Positions 44,409 through 53,688 are shown, counted from the first letter of the stretch. The stretch is DNA of 64,000 bases from Hassallia sp050875635 (GCF_050875635.1 NZ_JBPAOH010000009.1:37379-101378); one strand, 5' to 3'. The notes: generated by a model not told the origin, from the letters alone. Numbers and translations are program-made.

Positions 44409-45053
44409 TCAATTTTTCGTTGCGTTTAATTCTTCTTGCAAGTTTTTTTGATAAATAGTAGGTAGATATCGACTTACGGAATTAGTTTCTATGCCATATC
44501 CGAGACTTGTCCAAGTGGGGGAAAGTCTTTTCAAAACTTCGTTTAACTTTTTTTGATGCAGCAGTTGAGAAATGTCAGCTCCCCAAACTTGGCGATCGCT
44601 TAACCAACCATATACTACTGCATCTTGATATTCTGCTGCAAAACTATAAGATGCCCAAAACATAAACCGCGTCGGGTTGGGATGATAGCGAGGAGCAATT
44701 CTATACCAAGTAGTGTTGATGATTTGATATCTCCCAGCAGCCGTGGAACAATTGCCTTTGTTGGGACCAGTAACAATGACGATGCATATCTGAGGATGAT
44801 GGCTCAAATCGTTGACTTGCTGTCCACCATATAACAGAGAATAAGGGCGATCGCTATTTGCTTCACTCGCTGAAATAGTTCGCATTAAAGCACGAATGTA
44901 AGGATCGCCACCCTTCATCACCAAGGGTGGATTTTTTTGACCAAAGACGGGATCCTTATGCGATCGCAAATCCCCAAATACATACCACTGCAACAAATAT
45001 ACAAAGCCGAGAAGTGCGGCTATCGGTCCAATCAGTTTTTCAACACCTTTCAA
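44409..45053 (-). CDS. Lysozyme-like muramidase (phage lambda endolysin-related), membrane anchored
   Basis: A 214-residue protein with an N-terminal membrane helix (IGPIAALLGFVYLLQWYVFG). The enzymatic domain has IRALMRTISASEANSDRPYSLLYGG with catalytic Glu, and STAAGRYQIINTTW, the signature shared with lambda R-type transglycosylases. It should cleave peptidoglycan glycan strands in the periplasm. There are no phage genes nearby. It probably belongs to the resident cyanobacterial set and may act in septum or wall remodelling. Confidence 0.8.
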   Translation of the reverse strand: MKGVEKLIGPIAALLGFVYLLQWYVFGDLRSHKDPVFGQKNPPLVMKGGDPYIRALMRTISASEANSDRPYSLLYGGQQVNDLSHHPQICIVIVTGPNKGNCSTAAGRYQIINTTWYRIAPRYHPNPTRFMFWASYSFAAEYQDAVVYGWLSDRQVWGADISQLLHQKKLNEVLKRLSPTWTSLGYGIETNSVSRYLPTIYQKNLQEELNATKN

Positions 45054-45171
45054 TTCAACGCTTTTCAGACTCGGACTCCTTACAATTTACGTATAATCAA
45101 CAACAATAATCGACGCACCCCCAAACGTACTCACAGTGAGGAGTGAAACTTAGTACAGACGTGACGGCAAA

Positions 45172-45200
45172 GTACAGACGTTCCAGTGGAACGTCTCTAC
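45172..45200. repeat. gtagagacg palindrome
   Basis: The arms gtacagacgttcca and tggaacgtctctac form a near-perfect hairpin. It lies just downstream of the NAD(P)-binding protein gene. Confidence 0.75.
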
Positions 45201-45214
45201 AACTCCTAACTCTA

Positions 45215-45874
45215 TCAAGCTACGTTAGCAAATAATTCCCCAAAGCTTTTCGAGGTAGCCTCTTCTTTAGCAACAATCTCGACAATTTTGTTGCGTGCGG
45301 CAGCTTCAAACAGCGACTCGACACAAACTTTGGCAACTTTCTGCCGGGGAATGCTGCCCTCGAACAGTGTATCAGCACTTTGCATCACGATTGGATTGGA
45401 ATTATCCTCATTTTTTAACCCGCCAGGACGGACAATCGTATAAGTCAAACCGCTTTTCTGGATATATTCCTCAGCTTGCTTTTTCCAAACCAAAATCAAC
45501 CAGAACAAGTTCAAAGGATGAAGTAACTTGGAAGTAGACAACGAAGAAACGAAAACAAAATGCTCTATTCCCTTCGCTTTGGCAGTATCCACTAAATTTT
45601 TAGTGCCTTCAAAATCGACTTTATAAGGTCCTGTGGGGTCAAAACTAGGTTTGGCTCCGGTAGCGCAAAGCACTACTGTGCTATCTCCTAAAGCAGTCGT
45701 CAGGCTTTCTGGGGTTAACACATCCCCTACAACTAACTCAACGTCAGGAGGCAAAATACCCTTCGCTTTTTCTGCGTCGCGTACCAAAGCACGGACGGGA
45801 ATATTTTTCGCAATCAGTTCTTGCACTATCCTGCGACCTGTTTCACCTGTTGCCCCTGCTACAAATGCTTTCAT
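45215..45874 (-). CDS. NAD(P)-binding atypical short-chain dehydrogenase (Ycf39/Tic62-related)
   Basis: A 219-residue Rossmann protein. The dinucleotide loop is VAGATGETGRRIV, followed by VVGDVLTPESL, VLCATGA and FVSSLSTSK, and the YTIVRPGGL region near residue 160. There is no classical YxxxK; the nearby WKKQAEEYIQKSG helix is typical of the atypical SDR a5 group. Relatives in plants and cyanobacteria are photosynthesis assembly or redox proteins. The substrate is not known. Confidence 0.85.
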   Translation of the reverse strand: MKAFVAGATGETGRRIVQELIAKNIPVRALVRDAEKAKGILPPDVELVVGDVLTPESLTTALGDSTVVLCATGAKPSFDPTGPYKVDFEGTKNLVDTAKAKGIEHFVFVSSLSTSKLLHPLNLFWLILVWKKQAEEYIQKSGLTYTIVRPGGLKNEDNSNPIVMQSADTLFEGSIPRQKVAKVCVESLFEAAARNKIVEIVAKEEATSKSFGELFANVA

Positions 45875-46053
45875 AATAAACGCTATCCTGGGAAACTAAT
45901 ATTTGATTTCTTTGTTCCCTATTTTAGTGATTCTATGAAGTTGCTGGCAGATTTTTGAGGTTTCCGTCAAAATGTACTTTAGCGTGCGAATCGTCTGACC
46001 CGATATGGGAATTATTAATACAGGTAAACGCAAGATTATACAGGAATCTTTAT

Positions 46054-46728
46054 ATGCTTTCACAAAATCGTGAATATCAATCCTTTGAAATAAGCGAAGC
46101 AGTTGTACCTGTCCCATCACAAGCGCATACAGAAGACGCGCTACAAGCAATTGGTGGAACACCAACAAAGTTTTATGGTCGTTATCACGACTCTATGGAA
46201 ATGTATGCTAAAGCTTGCTTGGTTGGTGAATATCTCAATGCTCATTCTTCATGGTTTTCGCGCTGCGCTGAACCGATGAAGGTGCAACCGCTGGGGGAAA
46301 ATGGTTATGCTTTAGGAATCGGTCGTTTTGGCTCTTTTGGTTATGAGGTGGAGCCAAAAATTGGTTTGGAATTGTTACCTCCAGAGGATGGTATTTACCG
46401 CATCCACACTATACCCATCCCCGGCTACTATCCGCCCGGTTATGACGTAGACTATAACGCATCGCTACGCATGATAGAAGATAAAGCAAACGATGCACCT
46501 ACAGGTTCTAACCACATAACACGAGTTGAATGGGAATTGGATTTAGTTGTTGATATTCACTTTCCCAAGTTTATTCAGCGTTTGCCTAAGTCTTTGGTGC
46601 AATCTACAGGCGATCGCTTACTCAACCAAATCGTCCGTCAAGTCTCAAAACGCCTCACACGCAAAGTTCAGCAAGATTTTCATCAATCTTTAGGAATAGA
46701 TTTTGCTGTCAATCAGAAAAAGTGGTGA
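46054..46728 (+). CDS. DUF1997 family protein
   Basis: About 224 residues. The conserved part runs from KFYGRYHDSMEMYA to the C-terminal helix (SLVQSTGDRLLNQIVRQVS and TRKVQQDFHQSLG), a combination typical of the cyanobacterial and plastid DUF1997 family. The mid part contains IPIPGYYPPGYDVDYNASL. The fold resembles START/SRPBCC lipid-binding proteins in my judgement, but this is an inference. The ATG at 46054 is preceded by an aggaat ribosome site; the TTG at 45955 would add unconserved residues. Confidence 0.8.
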   Translation: MLSQNREYQSFEISEAVVPVPSQAHTEDALQAIGGTPTKFYGRYHDSMEMYAKACLVGEYLNAHSSWFSRCAEPMKVQPLGENGYALGIGRFGSFGYEVEPKIGLELLPPEDGIYRIHTIPIPGYYPPGYDVDYNASLRMIEDKANDAPTGSNHITRVEWELDLVVDIHFPKFIQRLPKSLVQSTGDRLLNQIVRQVSKRLTRKVQQDFHQSLGIDFAVNQKKW

Positions 46729-46732
46729 GTGG

Positions 46733-46782
46733 ATAGTGGGGCATGGGGCAATGCCCATTGCCCAATGCCCATTCCCCAACCA
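46733..46782. repeat. Short STRR tract
   Basis: Units of ggggcat and cccaatgccc occupy the space between two convergent genes and can fold back. Confidence 0.6.
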
Positions 46783-46790
46783 CTAACTAA

Positions 46791-47255
46791 CTATGCTTGA
46801 GTAAGAAGTTTTTGAACAATTTGCACGCCGGTAATCGCCTGCCAAGTAAAAAGTCCTAAAAGTACGAAATTCAACAGAATATGAGTCATCCGCGCCCAAT
46901 TTGCACCTTTCTGCATGAAAGGAGATAGGGACGCAGAAAATGCAATCAAACTCATCATTCCTAACCCTGCGAGTAGGTGAGATCCGAAAAATAATTTACC
47001 ATTATTGATGTAGGTGACAGCCATAGCACCGATGGAACCTGCCACCATCAAACCTAAAAGTATTGATCCAGCTTGATAGTGTTTAAGGTTATATTTACCT
47101 TTAATCAGTTCTTTCTTCTCTTCACCTTGAGCATGTCTGGTACGCTGTACTTGTAATCCCAGGTAGGCAGCATAAAGCGACAATAGCAATAGCGCCCACA
47201 TTAGTACCGGGTGAATGAAGTTCAGCCAATATTTCACGGATGGAGAAAGTTCCAT
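46791..47255 (-). CDS. DUF4079 family membrane protein
   Basis: A 154-residue protein with four hydrophobic helices (about 12-32, 63-82, 92-108 and 122-143). The first has the histidine in WLNFIHPVLMWALL, and further histidines occur in KHYQAGS, SHLLAGL and THILLNF; the pattern would suit haem binding as in cytochrome b561-like proteins, but this is inference. DUF4079 proteins occur in cyanobacteria and plastids without known function. The region upstream toward 47406 holds an A+T-rich divergent promoter area. Confidence 0.8.
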   Translation of the reverse strand: MELSPSVKYWLNFIHPVLMWALLLLSLYAAYLGLQVQRTRHAQGEEKKELIKGKYNLKHYQAGSILLGLMVAGSIGAMAVTYINNGKLFFGSHLLAGLGMMSLIAFSASLSPFMQKGANWARMTHILLNFVLLGLFTWQAITGVQIVQKLLTQA

Positions 47256-47405
47256 ATTGATAAGTGTTCCCGTCTAGTTATTAAATCTTTATAAAAGTTA
47301 GCATAATCGCAAAAGAAAAGATTGCAAAACTATTTCTTATAGAAGAGGAGCGAAAGTTTCAATACAGATACTATGAGACTTTCGGGCTGTTGAAAGAAAG
47401 TAAAA

Positions 47406-48163
47406 ATGTTTCCGGTCTGGTTACAAGCGGGGTTTTGGGGTTTATTTAGTGGTTCAGCGCTGCTGGTTGGGGCTGCAATTGGCTATTTTTCGCGAGTTCC
47501 GCAACGGATAATCGCCGCAATTATGGCTTTTGGGGCTGGGGTGTTAATTTCGGCGCTGTCGTTTGAGTTGATGGATGAAGCTTATAAAGAAGGCGGTTTC
47601 GACTCGACGGCACTTGGCTTTGTTGCAGGTGCGATGGTGTATACTGCTGCTAACTGGTATTTAGCGACTCAGGGAGGCAAGCATCGCAAACGTTCTGGCA
47701 AGCATCAACCATCGGAAGACGAAGATAGTGGTAGTGGTTTGCAATCGCGATCGGCGCACTTTTAGATGGTATCCCCGAATCGATTGTCATCGGCGTTAGT
47801 ATGATTGGTGGTGGATCTGTCAGCGGTGTTGCTGTCGCAGCAGTTTTTCTCTCTAATATTCCCGAAGGGCTATCTAGCGCTGCTGGAATGAAAAATGCAG
47901 CTAGATCGTTGCGCTACGTTTTCAGCGTTTGGGCTACTATTGCAGTTCTTTGCGGTGTGGCAGCACTTTTAGGTTATACCGTTTTCAGTCATTTCTCAGC
48001 GGAAATCATCGCTGCGACAACCGCTATAGCCGCAGGCGCGATTTTAGCGATGATTGTTGATACGATGATTCCAGAAGCATTTGAGAAAGCGCATAATTTC
48101 GCAGGATTGATTACTGTTGTCGGCTTTCTCGCAGCGTTTGTTCTCAGCAAGTTGGGGGGATAA
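47406..48163 (+). pseudogene. ZIP-family metal transporter, frameshifted
   Basis: Two open frames together make one ZIP protein. The first (MFPVWLQAGFWGLFSGSALL..., ending at 47765) covers helices 1-3 and a His/Lys/Asp-rich loop. The second starts in another frame with IAIGALLDGIPESIVIGVSM, includes FLSNIPEGLSSA (metal-binding His-less NxPEG motif) and ends VLSKLGG. Adding one G in the ttgcaatcg stretch at 47739-47741 would restore GLAIAIGALLDGIPE. The full protein would have about 252 residues. It could be decayed or a read error. Confidence 0.88.
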
Positions 48164-48470
48164 GGGCGAATGCTTCGCAGGGGTGCCCAAGTGCAATTAT
48201 AATTCAAATTGTGTGAGAACCCCGGTTTCTTTAATAAACCGGGGTTCTGGGGTTTGAGAGAGATTTTGCGCTCATTCCTAAAGATATAAGCTAAACATTT
48301 TTAATAAACCGCAGATAAACACGAGATTTACATAGATAATGTCTATTTGTGTATTCTGCCTTCAGCCGCTTAGGGGTGGGGTGCATCTGTGGTTGTTTCT
48401 GATTCTCTTGTAGTGTGGAAGTAACCCAGGCATTTGTAAGATTGTGCGATCGCACTTCGGAGAATTATCA
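48164..48470. other. Intergenic region with a strong hairpin
   Basis: A 13-bp perfect hairpin at 48216-48248 lies 50 bases beyond the ZIP gene stop. The remainder has A+T-rich stretches and a HIP1 site just before the ankyrin gene. No gene is seen. Confidence 0.5.
48216..48248. repeat. 13-bp perfect hairpin
   Basis: The arms agaaccccggttt and aaaccggggttct pair around a seven-base A+T loop. It is a common cyanobacterial repeat and may also end the upstream transcript. Confidence 0.75.
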
Positions 48471-49751
48471 ATGGTTTCTACTCAAGATATTCCGTTAATA
48501 AAAGCAACTACTCGTGGGGATCTAAAGCTTGTGCAAGCGCTACTAACTCATGGTACGCTTGCTGATACGTGCGATCGCACTGGAACTACGCCGTTAATGT
48601 TTGCTGCTTCTTTAGGCTACACCGAAATTGTGCGATCGCTTCTCGATGCGGGCGCAAATATCAATTTACCCAGAAAACGCTATAAGTTGACAGCTTTAAT
48701 GTTGGCAGCGAGTGCCAATCAAGTTGATATTGTCCAGCTTTTAATATCTAGAGGTGCTGATGTCAATGCCAAGAATGAAGATGGCAGTACAGCTTTAATG
48801 GCAGCGGCGTTGAAAGGTTATGTCGATATGGTGAAAGTCTTGCTTGCCGCAAATGCAGATGTGAATGTCGCAGATAAAGATGGTGACACTGCTTTGAAAG
48901 TGGCTGTTAAGCAGGGACATTCCGAGATTGTAAAAATATTACTACAAACAGGCGCAGATGTCAATAGCCAAGATGAAGATGGTGAGACTTTGTTGATGGT
49001 AGCGGCAGACTTGGGACACTTAAAAGTTGTACAAGCATTGCTGGCAGCGGGGGCTGATGTGAAGCAAAGAAATCAAGATGGGGAAACTGCACTATTAGCA
49101 ACTGTGGCAGCGGGACATGATGCGATCGCTTCACTTTTATTAGACAAGGGTGCAGATGTGAATAGCCAAGATGAAGATGGTGAAACAGCTTTACATCTTG
49201 CGGCTGTTGAAGGCTACGCTGATGTGGTAGAAGTCTTACTCAGCCGTGGTGCGGATGTGCAAATCAAAAACTACCTGGGTGATACACCACTGCTTGTTGC
49301 CGCGTTCCAGGGACATAGTAAAATTGTAGAGGCGCTGTTGCGGCAAGGTGCAGATGTAAATGGAAAGTCGAGCGAAACGCCTTTGTCGCTTTGTGTATCA
49401 CAAGGACACGCCGAGACGGTGAAAGTATTGCTAGACTACGGTGCTGATGCGAATACTCAAGCAGATGATGGCAAAACTGTTTTGATTAAAGCAGCCCAAG
49501 GCAATCAAATAAGCATAATGCAGCAACTGCTAGATAAAGGTGCAGATGTCAATTATATAGATTCAGCCGGGGCAACAGTTTTAATGTGGGCAGCATCGCG
49601 GGGTTATAATGAAGCTGTGCAAATGTTAATTAAAGCTGGTGCGGATGTGAATTTAAAAAATCAAGGTGGTTATACAGCTTTGGCGATCGCTGAGTTTAAT
49701 GGTTATGAAGATGTGGTGCAAAGTCTACGGGCAGCCAGCGCAGAAGAATGA
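48471..49751 (+). CDS. Ankyrin-repeat protein
   Basis: About 426 residues made almost wholly of 12-13 ankyrin repeats of about 33 residues, with the consensus GADVNxxDxDGxTALxxAxxxGHxxIVxxLL. There is no enzymatic, signal or membrane segment, so it is probably a cytoplasmic scaffold or decoy. The ATG at 48471 with a cggaga site 12 bases upstream is preferred over the GTG at 48444. The adjacent minus-strand gene is an NB-ARC/TPR protein, so repeat-rich interaction proteins cluster here. Confidence 0.88.
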   Translation: MVSTQDIPLIKATTRGDLKLVQALLTHGTLADTCDRTGTTPLMFAASLGYTEIVRSLLDAGANINLPRKRYKLTALMLAASANQVDIVQLLISRGADVNAKNEDGSTALMAAALKGYVDMVKVLLAANADVNVADKDGDTALKVAVKQGHSEIVKILLQTGADVNSQDEDGETLLMVAADLGHLKVVQALLAAGADVKQRNQDGETALLATVAAGHDAIASLLLDKGADVNSQDEDGETALHLAAVEGYADVVEVLLSRGADVQIKNYLGDTPLLVAAFQGHSKIVEALLRQGADVNGKSSETPLSLCVSQGHAETVKVLLDYGADANTQADDGKTVLIKAAQGNQISIMQQLLDKGADVNYIDSAGATVLMWAASRGYNEAVQMLIKAGADVNLKNQGGYTALAIAEFNGYEDVVQSLRAASAEE

Positions 49752-49782
49752 AAAAAAGACCCGATTAATCCCGTTTGTACTT

Positions 49783-49809
49783 GTAGAGACGCGATTTATC
49801 GCGTCTGTC
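49783..49809. repeat. gtagagacg palindrome variant
   Basis: The arms gagacgcgat and atcgcgtctg pair. The inner bases (gcgat/atcgc) differ from other copies in both arms, so pairing is conserved. Confidence 0.7.
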
Positions 49810-49912
49810 AGGAATCACAATAACCCGTTAAACCTTAAGAACGTCGATTTAATAAATTGTATAAAACTTGCACAAACTGACATAATCGACCTTTCCAGGT
49901 AGCACGGGGAGT

Positions 49913-52705
49913 TTACCGACGTTGCAGAATTCTCAGATTTTCTCGAATAGTTGCTGCCAAAGGATGATTAACTCCTAAAAGGCGATCGCATATTGCCAAA
50001 GCTTCAATATACAAAAGTTCGGCTTCACTGTACCGATTTTGGCTACTGTAGAGAAAAGCTAAATTATTCAAACTACTTGCTACATCCGGATGGTCGCCGA
50101 GAAACAAGCGCTTTCTCATTGCCAAAGCATCAATATACAAAGCTTCGGCTTCGCTGTAACGCCCAAGGCTTTTGTAGAGTTCAGCTAAATTGTTCAAGCT
50201 AGTTGCTACATTGGGATGGTCGCCGACAAATAAGCGCTTATACATTACCAAAGCTTCAATATACAGAGGTTCGGCTTCGCTGTACCGCCCAAGGCTTTTG
50301 TAGAGTGTTGCTAAATTGTTCAAGCTTAGTGCTACATCGGGATGGTCGCCGACAAACAGGCGCTTATACATTACCAAAGCTTCAATGATCAGGGGTTCGG
50401 CATCGCTGTACCGCCCAAGGCTTTTGTAGAGTCCAGCTAAATTGTTCAAGCTAATTGCCACATCGGGATGGTCGCCGACAAACAGGCGCTTTGTCATTGC
50501 CAAAGCTTCAATGAACAGGGGTTCGGCATCGCTGTACCACCCTTGGCTATAGTAGAGTGCAGCTAAATTATTCAAGCTAGTTGCCACATCGGGATGGTCG
50601 CCAACAAACAGGCGCTTTTTCATTGCCAAAGCTTCAATGTACTTTGGTTCGGCTTCATTGTACCGCCCTTGGTTATGGTAGAGTGCAGCTAAATTATTCA
50701 AGCTAGTTGCCACGTTGGGATGGTCGCCAACAAACAGGCGCTTTCTCATTGCCAAAGCTTCAATGTATTTTGGTTCGGCTTCGCTGTATCGTCCAAGGCT
50801 TTTGTAGAGTGTTGCTAAATTGTTCAAGCTACCAGCCACATGAGGATGGTCGCCGACAAATAGGCGCTTTGTCATTGCCAGAGCATCAATGTACTTTGGT
50901 TCGGCATCGCTGTACCGCCCTAGGCTATCGTAGAGTGTTGCTAAATTGTTCAAGCTTTGTGCTACGTTGGGATGGTCGCTGACAAACAGGCGCTTTGTCA
51001 TTGCCAAAGCTTCAATTAATAGGGGTTCTGCTTCGCTGTACCGCCCTTGCCTTTTGTAGAGAAAAGCTAAATTGTTCAAGCTACCAGCCACATGGGGATG
51101 GTCGCCGACAAATAGGCACTTTGTCATTTCTAAAGCTTCAATGAACAGGGGTTCGGCTTCGCTGTACCGCCCTTGACTATAGTAGAGTAGAGCTAAATTG
51201 TTCAAGCTTTGTGCCACATGGGGATGGTCGCCGACAAACAAAGCTTGGCAAACACTTACGCATTCTTCACACCAAGGTTCTGCTAATTTATATAATCCTT
51301 GTCCTTCATAAAATCTTCCCACCCCCAGAAATACCCAGATTACTTTATCGTTGGGGACTGATACTGGGGAAATTGCCTGCCCCTCTCTTGCTTCCTTGAC
51401 CTCTGCAATTAAACGCTTTCCTAAGTCTTCAATATGAGGAACAACATCCTTGATGCCTTCAATATCCTCTGAGGTGGGTGACTGAGGAAGGCTTTTGGCT
51501 TTAGCTATCATGGCAGTAGCGAAGGTTGTTTCTAAAACTCGTTGCATCTCCCCAGACTCCCCTAACTGCCCCTGCAAAAACCACCGCACTAAGGCATGAA
51601 TTTTATAACACCCTATTTCATCTATTTGTTGCAGCAAGTTGCGCTGGTAGAGGTGCTTTTTAGCCTCGTTTAATTCATCTTTCGACCAAGTTAATAAATT
51701 GTTGCCTTCAGATTCAAAGTCTGTCGCTACCCAAACAACCAATTCCCAGAGAATTGACTGGGGAGAAAATAGACTCAACAATTTTCCTAGTTGTTGCCCT
51801 AGGGGGTCGAGTTCCTCCCAAGTTAAAGCAAACGCGGCTTTAACTCCTAGTTTAGTTGAGTTGAGAGTTTCCCGGTTTTGTAAGGCTGCTTCTGCTAATT
51901 TGCGTTCTTGCAACCGCTTAAACATTGTGTCTAGAGATAGCTGCAAGTCTCTGACTAAATAGCCCCCCACTAACTCTATCCCCAAGGGCAAATATTCTAG
52001 ACATTCACAGATTGCAGTTGCGGCTTTTGGTTCGTTTTCGATTCGTTTGTCTGTGTTCCCCAATAGACGTGTTAACAGTTCTAAGGCTTTTCCCGGTTCT
52101 TTTTCTGGGGAGAGAACATCTAAAGGAATCTCTTGAATAAAATTGCGGTCTAAATGCCGTAGTCGAGTAGTCACCAAAACTCGAAAGCGGTTATCGCTGG
52201 GAACAACTTCGCGCAGGTTGGCTAAATCAGTCACGTCATCGAAGACGATTAAGATAGTAGGCAAGGCAGAATCAGGATATTTAGACCAACACCACGCGAC
52301 TTGTTCTTTAAGGCTTAACTCTCTTCCGCCTAATTCTTGGGGAATCTCGAAACCAAAGTTGATGAAAAACTCCAAAACTTCCGCAGCAAGATTGCTTTCC
52401 CTATCGTTAAACCAAGCAATTCCGCCGTAGTCTTGTTCATACCGTCTCGCATATTGGGTGGCTAATTCAGTTTTACCCACACCTCCCATTCCGGCTATTG
52501 CTACATAATCTCCCCGCTGCAACTCTTGATGCAGCATTGCCAATTCTCGTTCTCGTCCAACGAAATGGACAGAACCGCGAGGAATATATTTTGTGGGATG
52601 TAGTTGTTTCTGCCCTTCAATAATTTGAGTCCCAATGGAAGCTTGACCACCAGGGGCAATGTAAACACCAATTTTATGGGCAAACTTACCGGAATCTTCA
52701 GGCAT
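49913..52705 (-). CDS. NB-ARC/TPR STAND protein (NLR-like sensor)
   Basis: A 930-residue protein. Residues 11-29 (KIGVYIAPGGQASIGTQII) match a motif at the end of the upstream small protein. The NB-ARC NTPase follows: P-loop AGMGGVGKTE at 71-80, Walker B LIVFDDV, sensor RVLVTTR and the GxP-like YLPLGIELVGG. A winged-helix region leads to ten full kinesin-light-chain-type TPRs of 42 residues (LNNLAxLYxSxGRYSEAEPL) and a partial one, from about 470 to the end. STAND proteins oligomerise after ligand binding to the repeats. It probably senses a trigger and passes it to the small neighbour. A defence or regulated cell-death role is inferred. Confidence 0.88.
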   Translation of the reverse strand: MPEDSGKFAHKIGVYIAPGGQASIGTQIIEGQKQLHPTKYIPRGSVHFVGRERELAMLHQELQRGDYVAIAGMGGVGKTELATQYARRYEQDYGGIAWFNDRESNLAAEVLEFFINFGFEIPQELGGRELSLKEQVAWCWSKYPDSALPTILIVFDDVTDLANLREVVPSDNRFRVLVTTRLRHLDRNFIQEIPLDVLSPEKEPGKALELLTRLLGNTDKRIENEPKAATAICECLEYLPLGIELVGGYLVRDLQLSLDTMFKRLQERKLAEAALQNRETLNSTKLGVKAAFALTWEELDPLGQQLGKLLSLFSPQSILWELVVWVATDFESEGNNLLTWSKDELNEAKKHLYQRNLLQQIDEIGCYKIHALVRWFLQGQLGESGEMQRVLETTFATAMIAKAKSLPQSPTSEDIEGIKDVVPHIEDLGKRLIAEVKEAREGQAISPVSVPNDKVIWVFLGVGRFYEGQGLYKLAEPWCEECVSVCQALFVGDHPHVAQSLNNLALLYYSQGRYSEAEPLFIEALEMTKCLFVGDHPHVAGSLNNLAFLYKRQGRYSEAEPLLIEALAMTKRLFVSDHPNVAQSLNNLATLYDSLGRYSDAEPKYIDALAMTKRLFVGDHPHVAGSLNNLATLYKSLGRYSEAEPKYIEALAMRKRLFVGDHPNVATSLNNLAALYHNQGRYNEAEPKYIEALAMKKRLFVGDHPDVATSLNNLAALYYSQGWYSDAEPLFIEALAMTKRLFVGDHPDVAISLNNLAGLYKSLGRYSDAEPLIIEALVMYKRLFVGDHPDVALSLNNLATLYKSLGRYSEAEPLYIEALVMYKRLFVGDHPNVATSLNNLAELYKSLGRYSEAEALYIDALAMRKRLFLGDHPDVASSLNNLAFLYSSQNRYSEAELLYIEALAICDRLLGVNHPLAATIRENLRILQRR
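49950..51240 (-). repeat. 126-bp tandem repeats encoding TPRs
   Basis: Ten 126-base units encode 42-residue TPRs. The units are so similar in DNA that long identical runs recur, indicating recent duplication or gene conversion. Such arrays can expand or contract quickly. Confidence 0.85.
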
Positions 52706-52914
52706 ACATAGTTAAGTTAAATGCCATTAAACTTAAATATTGCATCAGTTGCAACAACCGCCTCAGAATTTATTCTGAGGCTCATAACTAAAGTCTTCTA
52801 AAGAAGACTGAGAAAAAACGGTTTTAGTCCACTTAAGTGGACTTAAGCTGTTAGCCTGGAAATAAATTTCCAGGCGGGATGTGGGACTAATTGAGAATAG
52901 TGTAAGTTATTAGA
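52706..52914. repeat. Cluster of four palindromes between the NLR pair
   Basis: Four successive palindromes occur: cctcagaatttattctgagg (52761-52780), agtcttctaaagaagact (52792-52809), gtccacttaagtggac (52827-52842) and gcctggaaat paired with atttccaggc (52854-52875). Such phrases are a common composite repeat in cyanobacterial spacers. Confidence 0.7.
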
Positions 52915-53313
52915 TTAAAAAGACATATTTTCAATGTTGCCTGTTCCACCTGGCATGACTACCTGACCAATCTTGTCTGCCAATTTTTCCAGGTTAGGCA
53001 TAGCCAGAATTTCCGCTAATTTGGGATTTGGTTCGGCTTTAGCAGCTGCGGCTAAATCCTGTGCAGCTTCAGCCACTTCCGGATTAGCTTTAGCCGCAGA
53101 TTCTACTTCCACTACAGCTTTACCATAATCGAGTGGTTGTTCTGGTGCTTTCTCGATCGCTGTTACAGTATGTGGAGACTGTTTTTTCAGCGTGACGAGA
53201 AACTTACCAGTCTTGTTCCATAAAGCTTCACCTACCTTTTCGCCAGTTTTTTCCAAAGCTTTGGTAGCAACTACAGTGCCAATAGCGATCGCCGCAGTAG
53301 TTAAAGGTTCCAT
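52915..53313 (-). CDS. Small helical effector-like protein with C-terminal amyloid-type motif (Bell-domain-like candidate)
   Basis: A 132-residue protein. The hydrophobic Gly/Ala-rich N-end (MEPLTTAAIAIGTVVATKAL) and an amphipathic helix (EKTGEKVGEALWNKTG) are followed by an Ala/Glu-rich helical body. The last 19 residues (KIGQVVMPGGTGNIENMSF) match residues 11-29 of the downstream NB-ARC protein at K, I, G, P, G, G and I. This fits the two-gene BASS layout in which a pore-forming Bell or HeLo-like effector carries a C-terminal amyloid motif and the NLR carries an N-terminal copy. The domain assignment is from pattern only. Confidence 0.6.
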   Translation of the reverse strand: MEPLTTAAIAIGTVVATKALEKTGEKVGEALWNKTGKFLVTLKKQSPHTVTAIEKAPEQPLDYGKAVVEVESAAKANPEVAEAAQDLAAAAKAEPNPKLAEILAMPNLEKLADKIGQVVMPGGTGNIENMSF

Positions 53314-53413
53314 ATGCTACTTTATCTCTAAGTTTATCCTCTTTCTTAACACACTGCTTTTGTTCTAAATTTCGTAAATAAGTTAAATTCTAAGGGAGCC
53401 AGTGCGTTGCGGA

Positions 53414-53454
53414 GCCAGTGCCGTGGGCGGGTTTCCCGACTTGAGGCATCTGGC
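53414..53454 (-). repeat. 41-nt hairpin repeat, copy E
   Basis: Read on the minus strand it has outer arms GCCAG/CTGGC and inner arms CGGG/CCCG around AAA. It is closest to copy A. Confidence 0.7.
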
Positions 53455-53688
53455 GTTGAGGTTCCCTCCGTTGTAGCAACTGGCGTTGCGTTAAAGCTGA
53501 GAGTACGGTGCCGCATTTTTTGGTGCGTTACGGCTAATTCTGACTCTCTCAAGCTCTCAAATTCTTACATAGCCGTAACACACCCTACTATTTACTACTG
53601 TTGTTACGAATATCGCGCTTTTGGTTACGAACATCGCGCTTTTCGTTTTTATGCCAAAGCTTAAACATCATATCATTAATTAACAAAA

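Noticed and set aside
50707..50982. Plus-strand Cys/Arg-rich frames opposite the TPR array
   Set aside because: They repeat every 42 codons exactly like the TPR gene and are antisense shadows.
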